Source: Chitinophaga pinensis (GTDB lineage Bacteria; Bacteroidota; Bacteroidia; Chitinophagales; Chitinophagaceae). Taken from it: DNA of 64,000 nucleotides. Position numbers and translations under genes: made by a program. Below, one piece after another: positions 26,522 through 34,607 of the stretch. How positions within the stretch are numbered: the stretch's first letter is position 1; every line of letters starts with the position of its first letter. Under the pieces are notes generated by a model, which searched no databases, was not told the origin of the DNA, and worked only from the letters and a program-made list of their open reading frames with translations. The stretch covers positions 124,001 through 188,000 of the forward strand of contig NZ_VOHS01000002.1 in assembly GCF_007896845.1 (NCBI RefSeq), in the 5' to 3' direction.

Positions 26522-26769
26522 TGCATAGCATAGCCATAAACCACCTAATACCGTTTGACATGATAGGTATATTCAAAACCAATATCGCGACGAAGGAAGA
26601 CCGGCAAACTATTCTGGAAGCGATTCGTAGCCGGTTTGAAGTAGGTCAGTGTCACGTAGATCTCGAAGATTGTGATAAGGTATTACGTATCACAGAAATG
26701 AAAGTCCAGGAAGATGAAGTGATCAGTTTTGTGAAGGATAAGGGCTTTGATTGCGATGTCTTAGAATAA
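26521..26769 (+). CDS. Small ferredoxin-fold-like protein, third gene of the ECF sigma operon
   Basis: The ATG overlaps the stop of the previous gene by one base (TAATG), a sign of translational coupling. An alternative start is ATG at 26560 (MIGIFKTN). The sequence reads as a beta-alpha-beta-beta-alpha-beta pattern like heavy-metal-associated or ACT-type small domains: IGIFKTNI, EDRQTILEAIRSRF, CHVDLEDCDKVLRI and EVISFVKDKGFDCDVLE. The usual CxxC metal motif of HMA domains is absent. Function unknown. A strong terminator ends the operon. Confidence 0.65.
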   Translation: MHSIAINHLIPFDMIGIFKTNIATKEDRQTILEAIRSRFEVGQCHVDLEDCDKVLRITEMKVQEDEVISFVKDKGFDCDVLE

Positions 26770-26816
26770 CAAGCTCGTTTTTTTTGATAGATAGACTATT
26801 GTTCATTTGTTTCCAT

Positions 26817-26856
26817 GATAAAGGCGGCACTGCAAAGAGCCGCCTTTATCTTTTTT
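26817..26856 (+). terminator. Terminator of the ECF sigma operon
   Basis: A perfect 12 bp stem (GATAAAGGCGGC 26817-26828 with 26839-26850) is followed by six T. Confidence 0.9.
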
Positions 26857-27162
26857 AATTTTCTTTATTGTTTCTGTCCGCCAGCATTCCAATAGTCGAA
26901 TTCATTATACACATCGTCTTCTTTCGTCACTACCATACAGAAAAGCCAATCCCTCTGCATGTCTCTTATAACTAGCGCTCAAAAATAATTGCCCTTTTAG
27001 CCTTTACGCCAGATAAACTCCTGGGCCTCTTAAGTGAATAACCATCGCTAAACACAATTTTTAACTTACGATACTTCATATGCTATTATGTTTACTATTT
27101 TCTCATCTGAGGTCATCCGGCAGGAGTCAGCAGGTTAATGCCCTCATTTTTCTTATATAAAA
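26857..27162. other. Gene-poor stretch between two terminators
   Basis: About 300 bases without a supported gene. The only possible reading is a 31-codon minus-strand frame at 26865-26960 (starting MQRDWLFCMV, ending WNAGGQKQ), which lacks a promoter box and may be chance or a gene remnant. The stretch is bounded by hairpin terminators at both ends. Confidence 0.45.
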
Positions 27163-27193
27163 AAACGCTGCTTCACATTGCGAAGCAGCGTTT
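27161..27193 (-). terminator. Terminator of the M1 peptidase gene
   Basis: A perfect 12 bp stem (AAACGCTGCTTC 27163-27174 with 27182-27193) is followed on the minus strand by a T-run. Confidence 0.85.
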
Positions 27194-27214
27194 CAATTTT
27201 ATCATCAGCAATCA

Positions 27215-29101
27215 CTATTGCTCAAACTCATTATTACTTCTGTTCAGATCAGCCATACGTTCACTCGGATCGATCTCCGCCTTTTTGATCTCACTCATCG
27301 GCATATCAATTTCCACATCGTATGTTCTGTTTGTCCATGGCCAGTAATCATGTACTACGCGTTGTACTGCTGCATCTTCATTTGGTTTCGCACCAAACAT
27401 CAGCGACATCGGAACATAGTGCATCACCTGTTTGCCATCTTTACCTGTGATCAGCAGATCGATTGGCATCGGCATGTTATCTACACGACGCAATCTCACA
27501 ACTGTTTTACCATTGTTTTCAAACACGCTATCGATGCTGTAATCAATGTGTTTTGTACTGTATACAAAGTACTGTTTGTACCAATCCAGCTGAAGACCAC
27601 TTTCTTTCTCCATGATACGAATGAAATCATTCACATTCGGATGTTTAAAACGCCATTCCCAATAGTATTTCAACAGCCCTTTATCGCGTGCTTCCGCACC
27701 GATGATATAACCCAGTTGCTCCAGGAATACAGCACCTTTTGAGTAAGCAGTCAGACTATAGCCATAGTTGGTATTATAGTGATCAGAGTGTGTGCTCATG
27801 GGCTCTTCATAACCACTTCTCACCAGTGCGAAGTAACCATTATAGGCGCTTGTCTGTGCGGAAGGTGATTTTGTTGAATCCAGTGTGTGATATACAACAT
27901 TATTTTCTGCGAAGGTGGTGAAACCTTCATCCATCCATGGATACAGGCTTTCATTGGTGCCCAGCATACCCTGATACCAGGTGTGCATCCACTCATGTGC
28001 AGCCAGACCATACAGTCCTTCCAGCTTACCATTACCCATGATCAGCGTAGCCATTGGATATTCCATACCGCCGTCGCCACCTTGTATAAATGAATAGCTT
28101 TTATAAGGATAAGGACCGTAATGTTCTTTGATGTATTTGTAAGCAGTCGGAATCATTTTAGCGAAGGTCGGCCAGGTTTCTTTTGTTGTCTCATTCTCTA
28201 TGTAGAAGAAGTGAGCCGTGAAACCATCCACCTGCTGTGTGATATGCTTGTAATCAGGATCTGCTGCCCATACAAAATCGTGTACGTTCTGTGCAGAGAA
28301 ATGCCAGGTCAGTTTATTACCCGCCGGACGTAATACTTTGCTACCCGCCATTTCATAACCATAACCGATCTGGTTAGGATTCTGCAGGTAACCGGTAGCT
28401 GCAACAACATATTTTTTATCGATAGAGATCTTCACATCATAATCCCCCCATATGCCGTAGAATTCACGTGCAATGTAAGGAGTAGGATGCCATCCTTCAT
28501 AATCGTATTCACACATTTTAGGGTACCACTGTGCCATGGAATAGTCTACTCCTTCGGAGTTATTACGGCCGCTGCGGCGGATCTGAACAGGCACCTGTGC
28601 TTCGAATTCCATATCGAACGTAGCAGTAGCATGTGGCAGAATTGGCTTAGCCAGAGGTACTTCCAGAATGGTTCCGATCACGTTATATGTCTGCGTGGCA
28701 CCATCTCTTTTCAGGGAGAGTATTTTCTGATACCCGATCTGGTCAGGTTGCAGTTTAGAAATACGATCAGTGACACGTCCATCCCAGTCACGTCTTTCAT
28801 TACCGTTCTTATCTCTGTATAATACAGTTTGTCCAAGTTCGCGGCTGCGCACGTCCATCATACTACCCGGCTGAAATGCATTCCAGTACAGGTGATAGAA
28901 TACTTTGTAAAGCGTATCAGGCGAGTTATTGGTGTATTGCAGTTTTTGCTTGCCACTGAAGCGGTTAGCCGCAACATCCATATTGATGTCCATTGCATAT
29001 TTTACTCTCTGCTGCCAGCGGTCTGACTGGGCTTTCGCACCTTGCCAACCCGCGATAAGCAGGCAAGCCAGCAGACATTTTGTTACTGTCGTTTGCGTCA
29101 T
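27215..29101 (-). CDS. Secreted M1 family metallopeptidase
   Basis: The 628-residue protein has a signal peptide (ending GAKAQ at 25) and the M1 aminopeptidase architecture: an N-terminal beta saddle, then the catalytic domain. The zinc site is HEWMH (369-373) with the third ligand Glu392 in DEGFTTFAEN. The exopeptidase loop reads GGMEYP (about 344-349) instead of the usual GAMEN; related secreted Bacteroidota proteins show this variant. It probably trims peptides in the periplasm or outside the cell. No T9SS sorting domain is seen. rsmI lies 38 bases upstream on the same strand and may be cotranscribed. Confidence 0.9.
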   Translation of the reverse strand: MTQTTVTKCLLACLLIAGWQGAKAQSDRWQQRVKYAMDINMDVAANRFSGKQKLQYTNNSPDTLYKVFYHLYWNAFQPGSMMDVRSRELGQTVLYRDKNGNERRDWDGRVTDRISKLQPDQIGYQKILSLKRDGATQTYNVIGTILEVPLAKPILPHATATFDMEFEAQVPVQIRRSGRNNSEGVDYSMAQWYPKMCEYDYEGWHPTPYIAREFYGIWGDYDVKISIDKKYVVAATGYLQNPNQIGYGYEMAGSKVLRPAGNKLTWHFSAQNVHDFVWAADPDYKHITQQVDGFTAHFFYIENETTKETWPTFAKMIPTAYKYIKEHYGPYPYKSYSFIQGGDGGMEYPMATLIMGNGKLEGLYGLAAHEWMHTWYQGMLGTNESLYPWMDEGFTTFAENNVVYHTLDSTKSPSAQTSAYNGYFALVRSGYEEPMSTHSDHYNTNYGYSLTAYSKGAVFLEQLGYIIGAEARDKGLLKYYWEWRFKHPNVNDFIRIMEKESGLQLDWYKQYFVYSTKHIDYSIDSVFENNGKTVVRLRRVDNMPMPIDLLITGKDGKQVMHYVPMSLMFGAKPNEDAAVQRVVHDYWPWTNRTYDVEIDMPMSEIKKAEIDPSERMADLNRSNNEFEQ

Positions 29102-29139
29102 CCTGAATTCTGTTTATGTTAATTGAGTTGTTTAATGGT

Positions 29140-29808
29140 TTATGATTTCCCTTCTACGATCAGCACGATTTCTCCTTTCACCCCTTTTTCAGCGAAATAA
29201 TCATGTACCTCCTGTAAAGTACCTCTTTTATTTTCTTCAAACATTTTGGTCAGCTCCCGGCTTACACAACACTGGCGTTCCGGACCAAAATAAGTGATCA
29301 GATCGGCGAGTGTTCTTACCAAACGCATAGGCGATTCATAAAATACCAGTGTACGCTCATCCGTAGCCAGCTGTGTGAACAAAGTATGCCGTCCTTTTTT
29401 TAGTGGAGGGAACCCTTCAAAGGAGAAACGGTTCATCGGAATACCGCTGTTGACCAATGCGGGTACAAACGCAGTTGCTCCCGGCAGACATTCCACCGGT
29501 ATACCTGTGCGGATACACTCACGTACCAGCAGGAAGCCCGGATCAGATACGCCCGGTGTACCGGCGTCTGTGATCAGTGCCATCGTTTTACCAGCCTGTA
29601 ATTGCTGCAGGAGATGCTGGAGTACCTTATGTTCATTATGCTGGTGGTAGGGAGTGATCGGCTTATTGATATTGTAATGTTTCAATAAGAATCCCGAGGT
29701 GCGGGTATCTTCCGCCAATATCAGTGCAGCGTCTTCCAACACTTTTACTGCGCGGTAAGTAATATCGGCCAGATTGCCTATGGGAGAAGGAACAAGATAT
29801 AACTTCAT
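29140..29808 (-). CDS. rsmI: 16S rRNA (cytidine1402-2'-O)-methyltransferase RsmI
   Basis: RsmI methylates the ribose of C1402 in the decoding centre. The tetrapyrrole-methylase fold is evident from the N-terminal LYLVPSPIGNLADIT, AEDTRTSGFLLKHY, the ALITDAGTPGVSDPG motif and the CLPGATAFVPALVNSG segment, all RsmI signatures. At 222 residues it is shorter than the E. coli protein (286), because the C-terminal extension is missing, as often seen in this phylum. A 29-base inverted repeat lies just upstream of its start. Confidence 0.94.
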   Translation of the reverse strand: MKLYLVPSPIGNLADITYRAVKVLEDAALILAEDTRTSGFLLKHYNINKPITPYHQHNEHKVLQHLLQQLQAGKTMALITDAGTPGVSDPGFLLVRECIRTGIPVECLPGATAFVPALVNSGIPMNRFSFEGFPPLKKGRHTLFTQLATDERTLVFYESPMRLVRTLADLITYFGPERQCCVSRELTKMFEENKRGTLQEVHDYFAEKGVKGEIVLIVEGKS

Positions 29809-29814
29809 ACAAGT

Positions 29815-29902
29815 ACGAATTACAAATTACGAATTACGAATGAAATGCAGCGATGATGATAGATGCTATAAGCTCATTCGTAATTCGACATTCGTAATTC
29901 GT
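29815..29902. repeat. 29-base imperfect inverted repeat between rsmI and purS
   Basis: The arms 29815-29843 and 29874-29902 match in 26 of 29 positions and consist of ATTACGA-type repeats; the loop is 30 bases. There is no adjacent T-run. It may be a mobile palindromic element or a processing signal. Confidence 0.7.
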
Positions 29903-29915
29903 AATTGCTGTTTTA

Positions 29916-30161
29916 TTAGTGGATGCTGACTTCAAAAGATTCCATCACCTGGTTAGCCAACAGTTTCTGACAGGCATTTTCCGCCAGTTGTTGTGCTTCT
30001 TCTTTAGTAGCAGCTTCTATCTGAAGGGTGATGTGTTTGCCAATTCTCACGTCATGTACATTACTGATGCCGAGATTCTTTAAACCACTCATTACAGCTT
30101 TGCCCTGAGGGTCCAGTAATTCTTTCAGCGGCATCACATTTATATGTGCAGTAAACGTCAT
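29916..30161 (-). CDS. purS: Phosphoribosylformylglycinamidine synthase subunit PurS
   Basis: PurS bridges PurL and PurQ in the three-part enzyme that makes FGAM in purine synthesis. The 81-residue product has the family pattern: FTAHINVMPLKELLDPQGKA, then LKNLGISNVHDVRIGKHI and a C-terminal AENACQKLLANQVMESFEV. The start at 30161 is chosen because a TAGGTTTGC box at 30179-30187 covers the longer frame. purL and purQ are not in the window, so the gene is separated from its partners. Confidence 0.93.
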   Translation of the reverse strand: MTFTAHINVMPLKELLDPQGKAVMSGLKNLGISNVHDVRIGKHITLQIEAATKEEAQQLAENACQKLLANQVMESFEVSIH

Positions 30162-30178
30162 GTTTTGAAAAATTTGAC

Positions 30179-30187
30179 GCAAACCTA
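30179..30187 (-). promoter_or_regulatory. -7 promoter box of purS
   Basis: Reads TAGGTTTGC on the minus strand, 17 bases before the ATG at 30161. It decides the start of purS. Confidence 0.6.
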
Positions 30188-30209
30188 AGACATAAATCGC
30201 AAAAAACCA

Positions 30210-30983
30210 CTACTTAGCGGCGCTTCCGGTCACAGGTTTTGCTACCAGTGACAGCAACACATAACACACAAAAACGAACGGAACAGTCGCAAACTGCAGA
30301 AACGGAATGCCGATCAATGACAGCACAACCAGCAGGAAACGGGCCCAGTTAGGCTTGATCTGCAAACTCTTAAATTTCAGACTGAGCATTGGAATTTCTG
30401 CTACCATGAGGTAACACAGCAGGGCGATAATGATATATAACACCCATATGTTCTGTAGCCAATGCGCCAGATTGAACGGATTGTACATGATGATCATCGG
30501 GAAAGAGGCTACCAGCAAACCTACAGCGGGTGTTGGTATACCAATAAAGTTCTCTGACTGACGGGTATCCAGATTGAATTTAGCCAGTCTGTACGCTGCG
30601 AAACAAGGTACCAGTAGTGCCGGCGCCAGATTCACATAAGATACATCAAATACATCAGGCATACTCATGTATGCACTTCTCAACAGGCGGAACAGCATCA
30701 TGCCCGGTACCAATCCGAAACTGACCATATCAGCCAGTGAATCCAGTTCACGGCCAAAAGGCGATTGCAGTTTGAGCCATCTGGCTGCCAGTCCGTCGGT
30801 AAAATCAAATAAGGCCGCCAGTACTACCATGGCAGAGGCCCAGTACATAGGTGCAGGGTTGGTAACCAGATACTCTCCCCCGTTGAATTCCGCTCTGTAT
30901 TCAGGAGAATGCAGAATGTAAATCACGGCAAGAGCACCACAAAACAGGTTGCCGAGCGTCAGGATATTAGGAAGTTGCTTCAT
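30210..30983 (-). CDS. pssA: CDP-diacylglycerol-serine O-phosphatidyltransferase
   Basis: The enzyme makes phosphatidylserine, the precursor of phosphatidylethanolamine, in the inner membrane. The 257-residue protein has several membrane helices and the complete CDP-alcohol phosphatidyltransferase signature at about residues 62-89: DFTDGLAARWLKL, then GRELDSLADMVSFG, with the catalytic aspartates in place. The opening KQLPNILTLGNLFCG is typical of PssA. purS follows on the same strand. Confidence 0.92.
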   Translation of the reverse strand: MKQLPNILTLGNLFCGALAVIYILHSPEYRAEFNGGEYLVTNPAPMYWASAMVVLAALFDFTDGLAARWLKLQSPFGRELDSLADMVSFGLVPGMMLFRLLRSAYMSMPDVFDVSYVNLAPALLVPCFAAYRLAKFNLDTRQSENFIGIPTPAVGLLVASFPMIIMYNPFNLAHWLQNIWVLYIIIALLCYLMVAEIPMLSLKFKSLQIKPNWARFLLVVLSLIGIPFLQFATVPFVFVCYVLLSLVAKPVTGSAAK

Positions 30984-30995
30984 CTGTATTCAAGC

Positions 30996-31029
30996 CGATC
31001 GTCTATGAAGGGTTCTCCATAGACGATCG
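30996..31029. repeat. 12-base perfect inverted repeat in the pssA/aminopeptidase gap
   Basis: CGATCGTCTATG (30996-31007) pairs with its complement at 31018-31029 over a 10-base loop. It lacks a T-run on either strand, so it could be a weak terminator or an operator near the pssA start. Confidence 0.5.
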
Positions 31030-31065
31030 CACATTTTAGCATTAAATATTTAGTAAATATATATA

Positions 31066-32358
31066 CTATTTCTTCATCAACGACTCTATCTCGTCAGCAG
31101 TAATAGGAATATTCCTCATCAGGTCCACATTACCACCTGCAGTTAACCATATATTGTTCTCTATACGGATACCCATTTTCTCTTCCTCAATATAGATACC
31201 GGGTTCGATTGTCATCACGGAATTCTCAGGAATCGGCTGGTGGAAGGACGGTCCGAGGTCATGTACACCTACGCCCAGATGATGGGAAATACCGTGGTAC
31301 AGATATTTACGGTAGGCAGGTACTTCAGGATCCTGATTTTTAATATCTTCTTCTTTCAGCAGGCCGATCTTCACAAACTGCTTACCGGCTTCCACACCCA
31401 CCATTTCATGGTATTTCGCAATGGTAATACCCGGACGAAGGATGGTTTTGGCGTAGTTATGCAGGTGCAGACAAGCATCGTATACCTCCCGCTGGCGGGC
31501 GGTAAATTTACCATTTACCGGTACTGTACGGGTAAGATCGGCATTGTAACCACCATAGGCGGCGCCAAAGTCCATCAGGATCAGTTCACCGTCTTTGCAC
31601 TCCTGATTATTGAATATATAATGGAGGATACGTGCGCGGTCGCCACTGGCGATAATAGAGCCGTATGCCTCTCCGTCAGCCCGGTTACGCAGGAATTCAT
31701 GCAGGATCTCGGCATGAATCTCATGTTCCCATACCCCCGGCGTAATAAACTGTAATAAACGACGGAAAGTCTTTTCTGTAATATCGATCGCGTGCTGTAA
31801 CACCTGCACTTCTTCCGGTGTCTTCGCGGCACGCAGCTTTTTGAATATAACGGCTGCACGCAGGTAATTATGCAAAGGATAACGGCTGCGCATTTCTTCC
31901 GCATAACGGTAATCCCTTACAGGCACCAGACTTGACTTACGGTTATTTTCGTTGGTATTCAGATAGATGTTGGTAACATCATGGATCCATGGTTGCAGCA
32001 TCGCATCCAGACTATCCAGCCACACAACAGTGGTGATACCTGAAACAGCAAACGCCTCATCCTTACGCAGCCTGTGTCCATCCCATTTTTCCTTCAGTTC
32101 ATTCGGACGAACCAGTACCAGTACTTCCCGGAACTTCGGATCCGGATTATCAGGATATAAAATGACCATCGTATCCTCCTGCTCAATACCGGTCAACCAA
32201 TACAGATCTGCATTCTGCTGGAATTTATGCAGGGCGTCCCCATTGGTCGGCAATTCGTCATTGGAATTGATGATGGCAATGGAATCCGGCTGCATGGCAG
32301 CAATAAAGCGCTGGCGATTCTTAATGAAGATCTGAGAGTCTAATGGTAAATTTTTCAT
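31066..32358 (-). CDS. Aminopeptidase P family protein (Xaa-Pro aminopeptidase)
   Basis: The enzyme removes N-terminal residues that precede proline. The 430-residue product has an N-terminal domain (about residues 1-170) and a pita-bread metallopeptidase domain. The metal ligands are visible: two Asp in LMDFGAAYGGYNADLTRTV, His in HHLGVGVHDLG, and Glu in TIEPGIYIEEE and GIRIENNI. There is no signal peptide, so it is probably cytoplasmic. It is divergent from pckA across a 490-base gap that contains an 11-base phased repeat. Confidence 0.92.
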   Translation of the reverse strand: MKNLPLDSQIFIKNRQRFIAAMQPDSIAIINSNDELPTNGDALHKFQQNADLYWLTGIEQEDTMVILYPDNPDPKFREVLVLVRPNELKEKWDGHRLRKDEAFAVSGITTVVWLDSLDAMLQPWIHDVTNIYLNTNENNRKSSLVPVRDYRYAEEMRSRYPLHNYLRAAVIFKKLRAAKTPEEVQVLQHAIDITEKTFRRLLQFITPGVWEHEIHAEILHEFLRNRADGEAYGSIIASGDRARILHYIFNNQECKDGELILMDFGAAYGGYNADLTRTVPVNGKFTARQREVYDACLHLHNYAKTILRPGITIAKYHEMVGVEAGKQFVKIGLLKEEDIKNQDPEVPAYRKYLYHGISHHLGVGVHDLGPSFHQPIPENSVMTIEPGIYIEEEKMGIRIENNIWLTAGGNVDLMRNIPITADEIESLMKK

Positions 32359-32470
32359 ATTCTTTTTTTACGGTGGCGTTCAAAAATGCGCGTCAAACCT
32401 ACTGAAATTTCACAAAACGCCCCCTTGTCTATTATGTAGTCAAACTGTTAATGTTTAGATGCCATTTGGC

Positions 32471-32521
32471 CGTCGCAGATTCGTCGCTAGTTCGTCGCTT
32501 GTTCGTCCACTCTTCGTCCGG
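32471..32521. repeat. 11-base phased tandem repeat
   Basis: About 4.5 units of 11 bases beginning at 32471, 32482, 32493, 32504 and 32515, consensus CGTCGCTNGTT with variation in the later units. The period is close to one DNA helical turn. Confidence 0.75.
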
Positions 32522-32794
32522 TCATTTTTTGCCAGTCATTTTAACTGGCAGGGGACAAAGCCGGCCAGATTTTCTCACGGAAAAAGAACGATTAATAATA
32601 ACAAATATAGCGTAACATCTACCGGACTGTAATATAACGAAATATGCAGGGGCTTTCCCGGGAATAAGCGTATGCGACGCACTTAATTTTTTACTGATTC
32701 CTGCAAAACAGGCAGATCCATTTTAGAAATCCATCAAACAAACAACCATTTAGCAGTTACATTTTCTAAATTTATTCAAAACTGCGGGCTTTAA

Positions 32795-32825
32795 TTTGAT
32801 AATATCAAAAAAGCACTAGATTTGC
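32795..32825 (+). promoter_or_regulatory. Full promoter of pckA
   Basis: TTTG at 32795-32798 and TAGATTTGC at 32817-32825 are spaced by 18 bases, close to the Bacteroidota -33/-7 consensus. The ATG follows at 32850, 24 bases after the box. Confidence 0.7.
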
Positions 32826-32849
32826 TTACTACACCAAAACAATCTTACC

Positions 32850-34451
32850 ATGCAAGTTAGCAGTGTAAGGAATCCTGTTGCCGACCTGATAGAGCTGGGT
32901 ATTCGGCAAACGGGTCATATTTTCTACCAACTCGAGCCAACAGAACTTATTTCACAAACTGTGGCTCTCGGACAGGGCGCTATCCTCAGCAACGGCGCCC
33001 TTGCAGTGAACACCGGACAATTTACCGGAAGATCTCCCAAAGACAAATTTATTGTAAAAGACGCGCTCACAGCGTCCACTGTCAACTGGAACGATTTTAA
33101 CATTCCCATCGGCCCGGAAAGCTTTGACAAACTGTACGACCGGATCACCCGTTATTTTGCGGGCAAAGACATCTGGATGCGTGAAGGTTATGCCTGCGCG
33201 GATCCCTCCTATCGTGTCAATATCCGCGTCATCACAGAAACGCCCTGGGCGAACCTGTTTGCCTACAACATGTTCCTGCGGCCTTCAGAGGAAGAACTGG
33301 AAGACATTCATGCAGACTGGACCATCATTCAGGCGCCGGGATGTCTTGCAGATCCAGCCTCTGATGGTACCCGTCAGTCAAATTTTGCGGTAGTCAATTT
33401 CAGCCGTAAAATGATCCTTATCGGAGGCACCGCCTACACCGGTGAGATCAAGAAAGGCATTTTCACCATCCTCAATTACATTCTGCCACACGAACATGGC
33501 GTATTGAGTATGCACTGTTCTGCCAATCTGGGCGCCAAAGGCGATACAGCTATTTTCTTCGGATTGAGTGGCACGGGTAAAACGACGCTCAGTGCAGATC
33601 CGGAAAGAAGACTGATCGGGGATGATGAACATGGCTGGTCCGCTGATAATGTCTTCAACTTCGAAGGAGGCTGTTATGCCAAGTGTATAGACCTCAGCGA
33701 AGAAAAGGAACCGCAGATTTTCCATGCCATCCGCGAAGGAGCGCTACTGGAGAATATCATGTGCTATCCGGGTACCAGCGATGTCAACTATGCAGACAAG
33801 TGTATCACGGAAAACACAAGGGTATCTTATCCCCTGAATTATATCGATAACGCCGTTATACCCTCCGTTGGCGGCGTACCGGATAATATCTTCTTCCTGA
33901 CCTGTGATGCTTACGGTGTACTGCCGCCTATTTCCCGGCTTACGCCGGAGCAGGCGATGTACCAGTTCATCTCCGGATATACTGCCAGAGTAGCGGGTAC
34001 AGAAACCGGCGTTACAGAACCAACCACTACCTTCAGTACCTGCTTTGGAGCGCCTTTCCTGCCGCTGCATCCTGTAAAATATGCATCGCTGCTGGGTGAC
34101 AAACTACGCAAACATAAGGCTACTGTATGGCTGATCAATACCGGCTGGACTGGTGGATCGTATGGTACCGGTCAGCGTATCAGATTGTCCTACACAAGAG
34201 CGATGGTCAGTGCGGCCCTGAACGGACAGCTGGATAAACTGGCGTACAAAGATCATCCGGTATTTGGTGTGTCTATTCCGGAATCCTGTCCGGGTGTGCC
34301 TTCCGATATACTGGACCCACGCAATACATGGGCTGATAAATCCGCCTATGACCAGCGGGCTAATGAGCTGGGAGTGAAGTTTGTACGCAATTTTGAGAAA
34401 TATGCGTCACAGGCAACGCCGGAAATTTTATCCGCATCTCCAAGAATTTAG
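32850..34451 (+). CDS. pckA: Phosphoenolpyruvate carboxykinase (ATP)
   Basis: PckA converts oxaloacetate and ATP to PEP and CO2 in gluconeogenesis. The 533-residue length and motifs fit the ATP-dependent family: the kinase loop GLSGTGKTTLSADP, the metal-binding region LIGDDEHGW, the substrate loop TGRSPKDKF near residue 55 and the FNFEGGCYAKCI segment. The gene has a well-formed promoter and a long upstream region with a phased repeat. A structured region follows its stop. Confidence 0.97.
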   Translation: MQVSSVRNPVADLIELGIRQTGHIFYQLEPTELISQTVALGQGAILSNGALAVNTGQFTGRSPKDKFIVKDALTASTVNWNDFNIPIGPESFDKLYDRITRYFAGKDIWMREGYACADPSYRVNIRVITETPWANLFAYNMFLRPSEEELEDIHADWTIIQAPGCLADPASDGTRQSNFAVVNFSRKMILIGGTAYTGEIKKGIFTILNYILPHEHGVLSMHCSANLGAKGDTAIFFGLSGTGKTTLSADPERRLIGDDEHGWSADNVFNFEGGCYAKCIDLSEEKEPQIFHAIREGALLENIMCYPGTSDVNYADKCITENTRVSYPLNYIDNAVIPSVGGVPDNIFFLTCDAYGVLPPISRLTPEQAMYQFISGYTARVAGTETGVTEPTTTFSTCFGAPFLPLHPVKYASLLGDKLRKHKATVWLINTGWTGGSYGTGQRIRLSYTRAMVSAALNGQLDKLAYKDHPVFGVSIPESCPGVPSDILDPRNTWADKSAYDQRANELGVKFVRNFEKYASQATPEILSASPRI

Positions 34452-34498
34452 TTATATTGGGCAACCTTAGCCTGCCTTTAAAATTTCCACTACTATTA

Positions 34499-34584
34499 CA
34501 AGTTCTGATGTGTACAGGTTTTCCTGTAGCAAAACAAGTGACCTATTCATTACCTATGGCAGGGAACTTGTTTTGCAGAACTTG
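34499..34584 (+). ncRNA. Candidate three-way-junction RNA after pckA
   Basis: Three helices can form: an outer 9 bp stem (CAAGTTCTG 34499-34507 with 34576-34584), a hairpin TACAGG-TTTT-CCTGTA (34513-34528) and an 11 bp stem GCAAAACAAGT (34529-34539) with 34566-34576. One base is shared between two helices. It lies before the folD -7 box, so it would be part of the pckA 3' region. Confidence 0.45.
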
Positions 34585-34596
34585 AAAGGAAATACC

Positions 34597-34605
34597 TACC
34601 TTTGC
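34597..34605 (+). promoter_or_regulatory. -7 promoter box of folD, nearly leaderless
   Basis: TACCTTTGC ends 2 bases before the ATG at 34608, so the transcript would start at or within the start codon region. Confidence 0.6.
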
Positions 34606-34607
34606 GC

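Larger units (their letters stand above)
32359..32849. other. Divergent intergenic region between the aminopeptidase and pckA
   Basis: No gene is seen. The stretch holds a phased 11-base tandem repeat (32471-32521), a short hairpin (GCCAGT/ACTGGC with an eight-base loop, about 32531-32550) and the pckA promoter at its right end. It is long for this compact genome, which suggests regulatory content. Confidence 0.6.
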
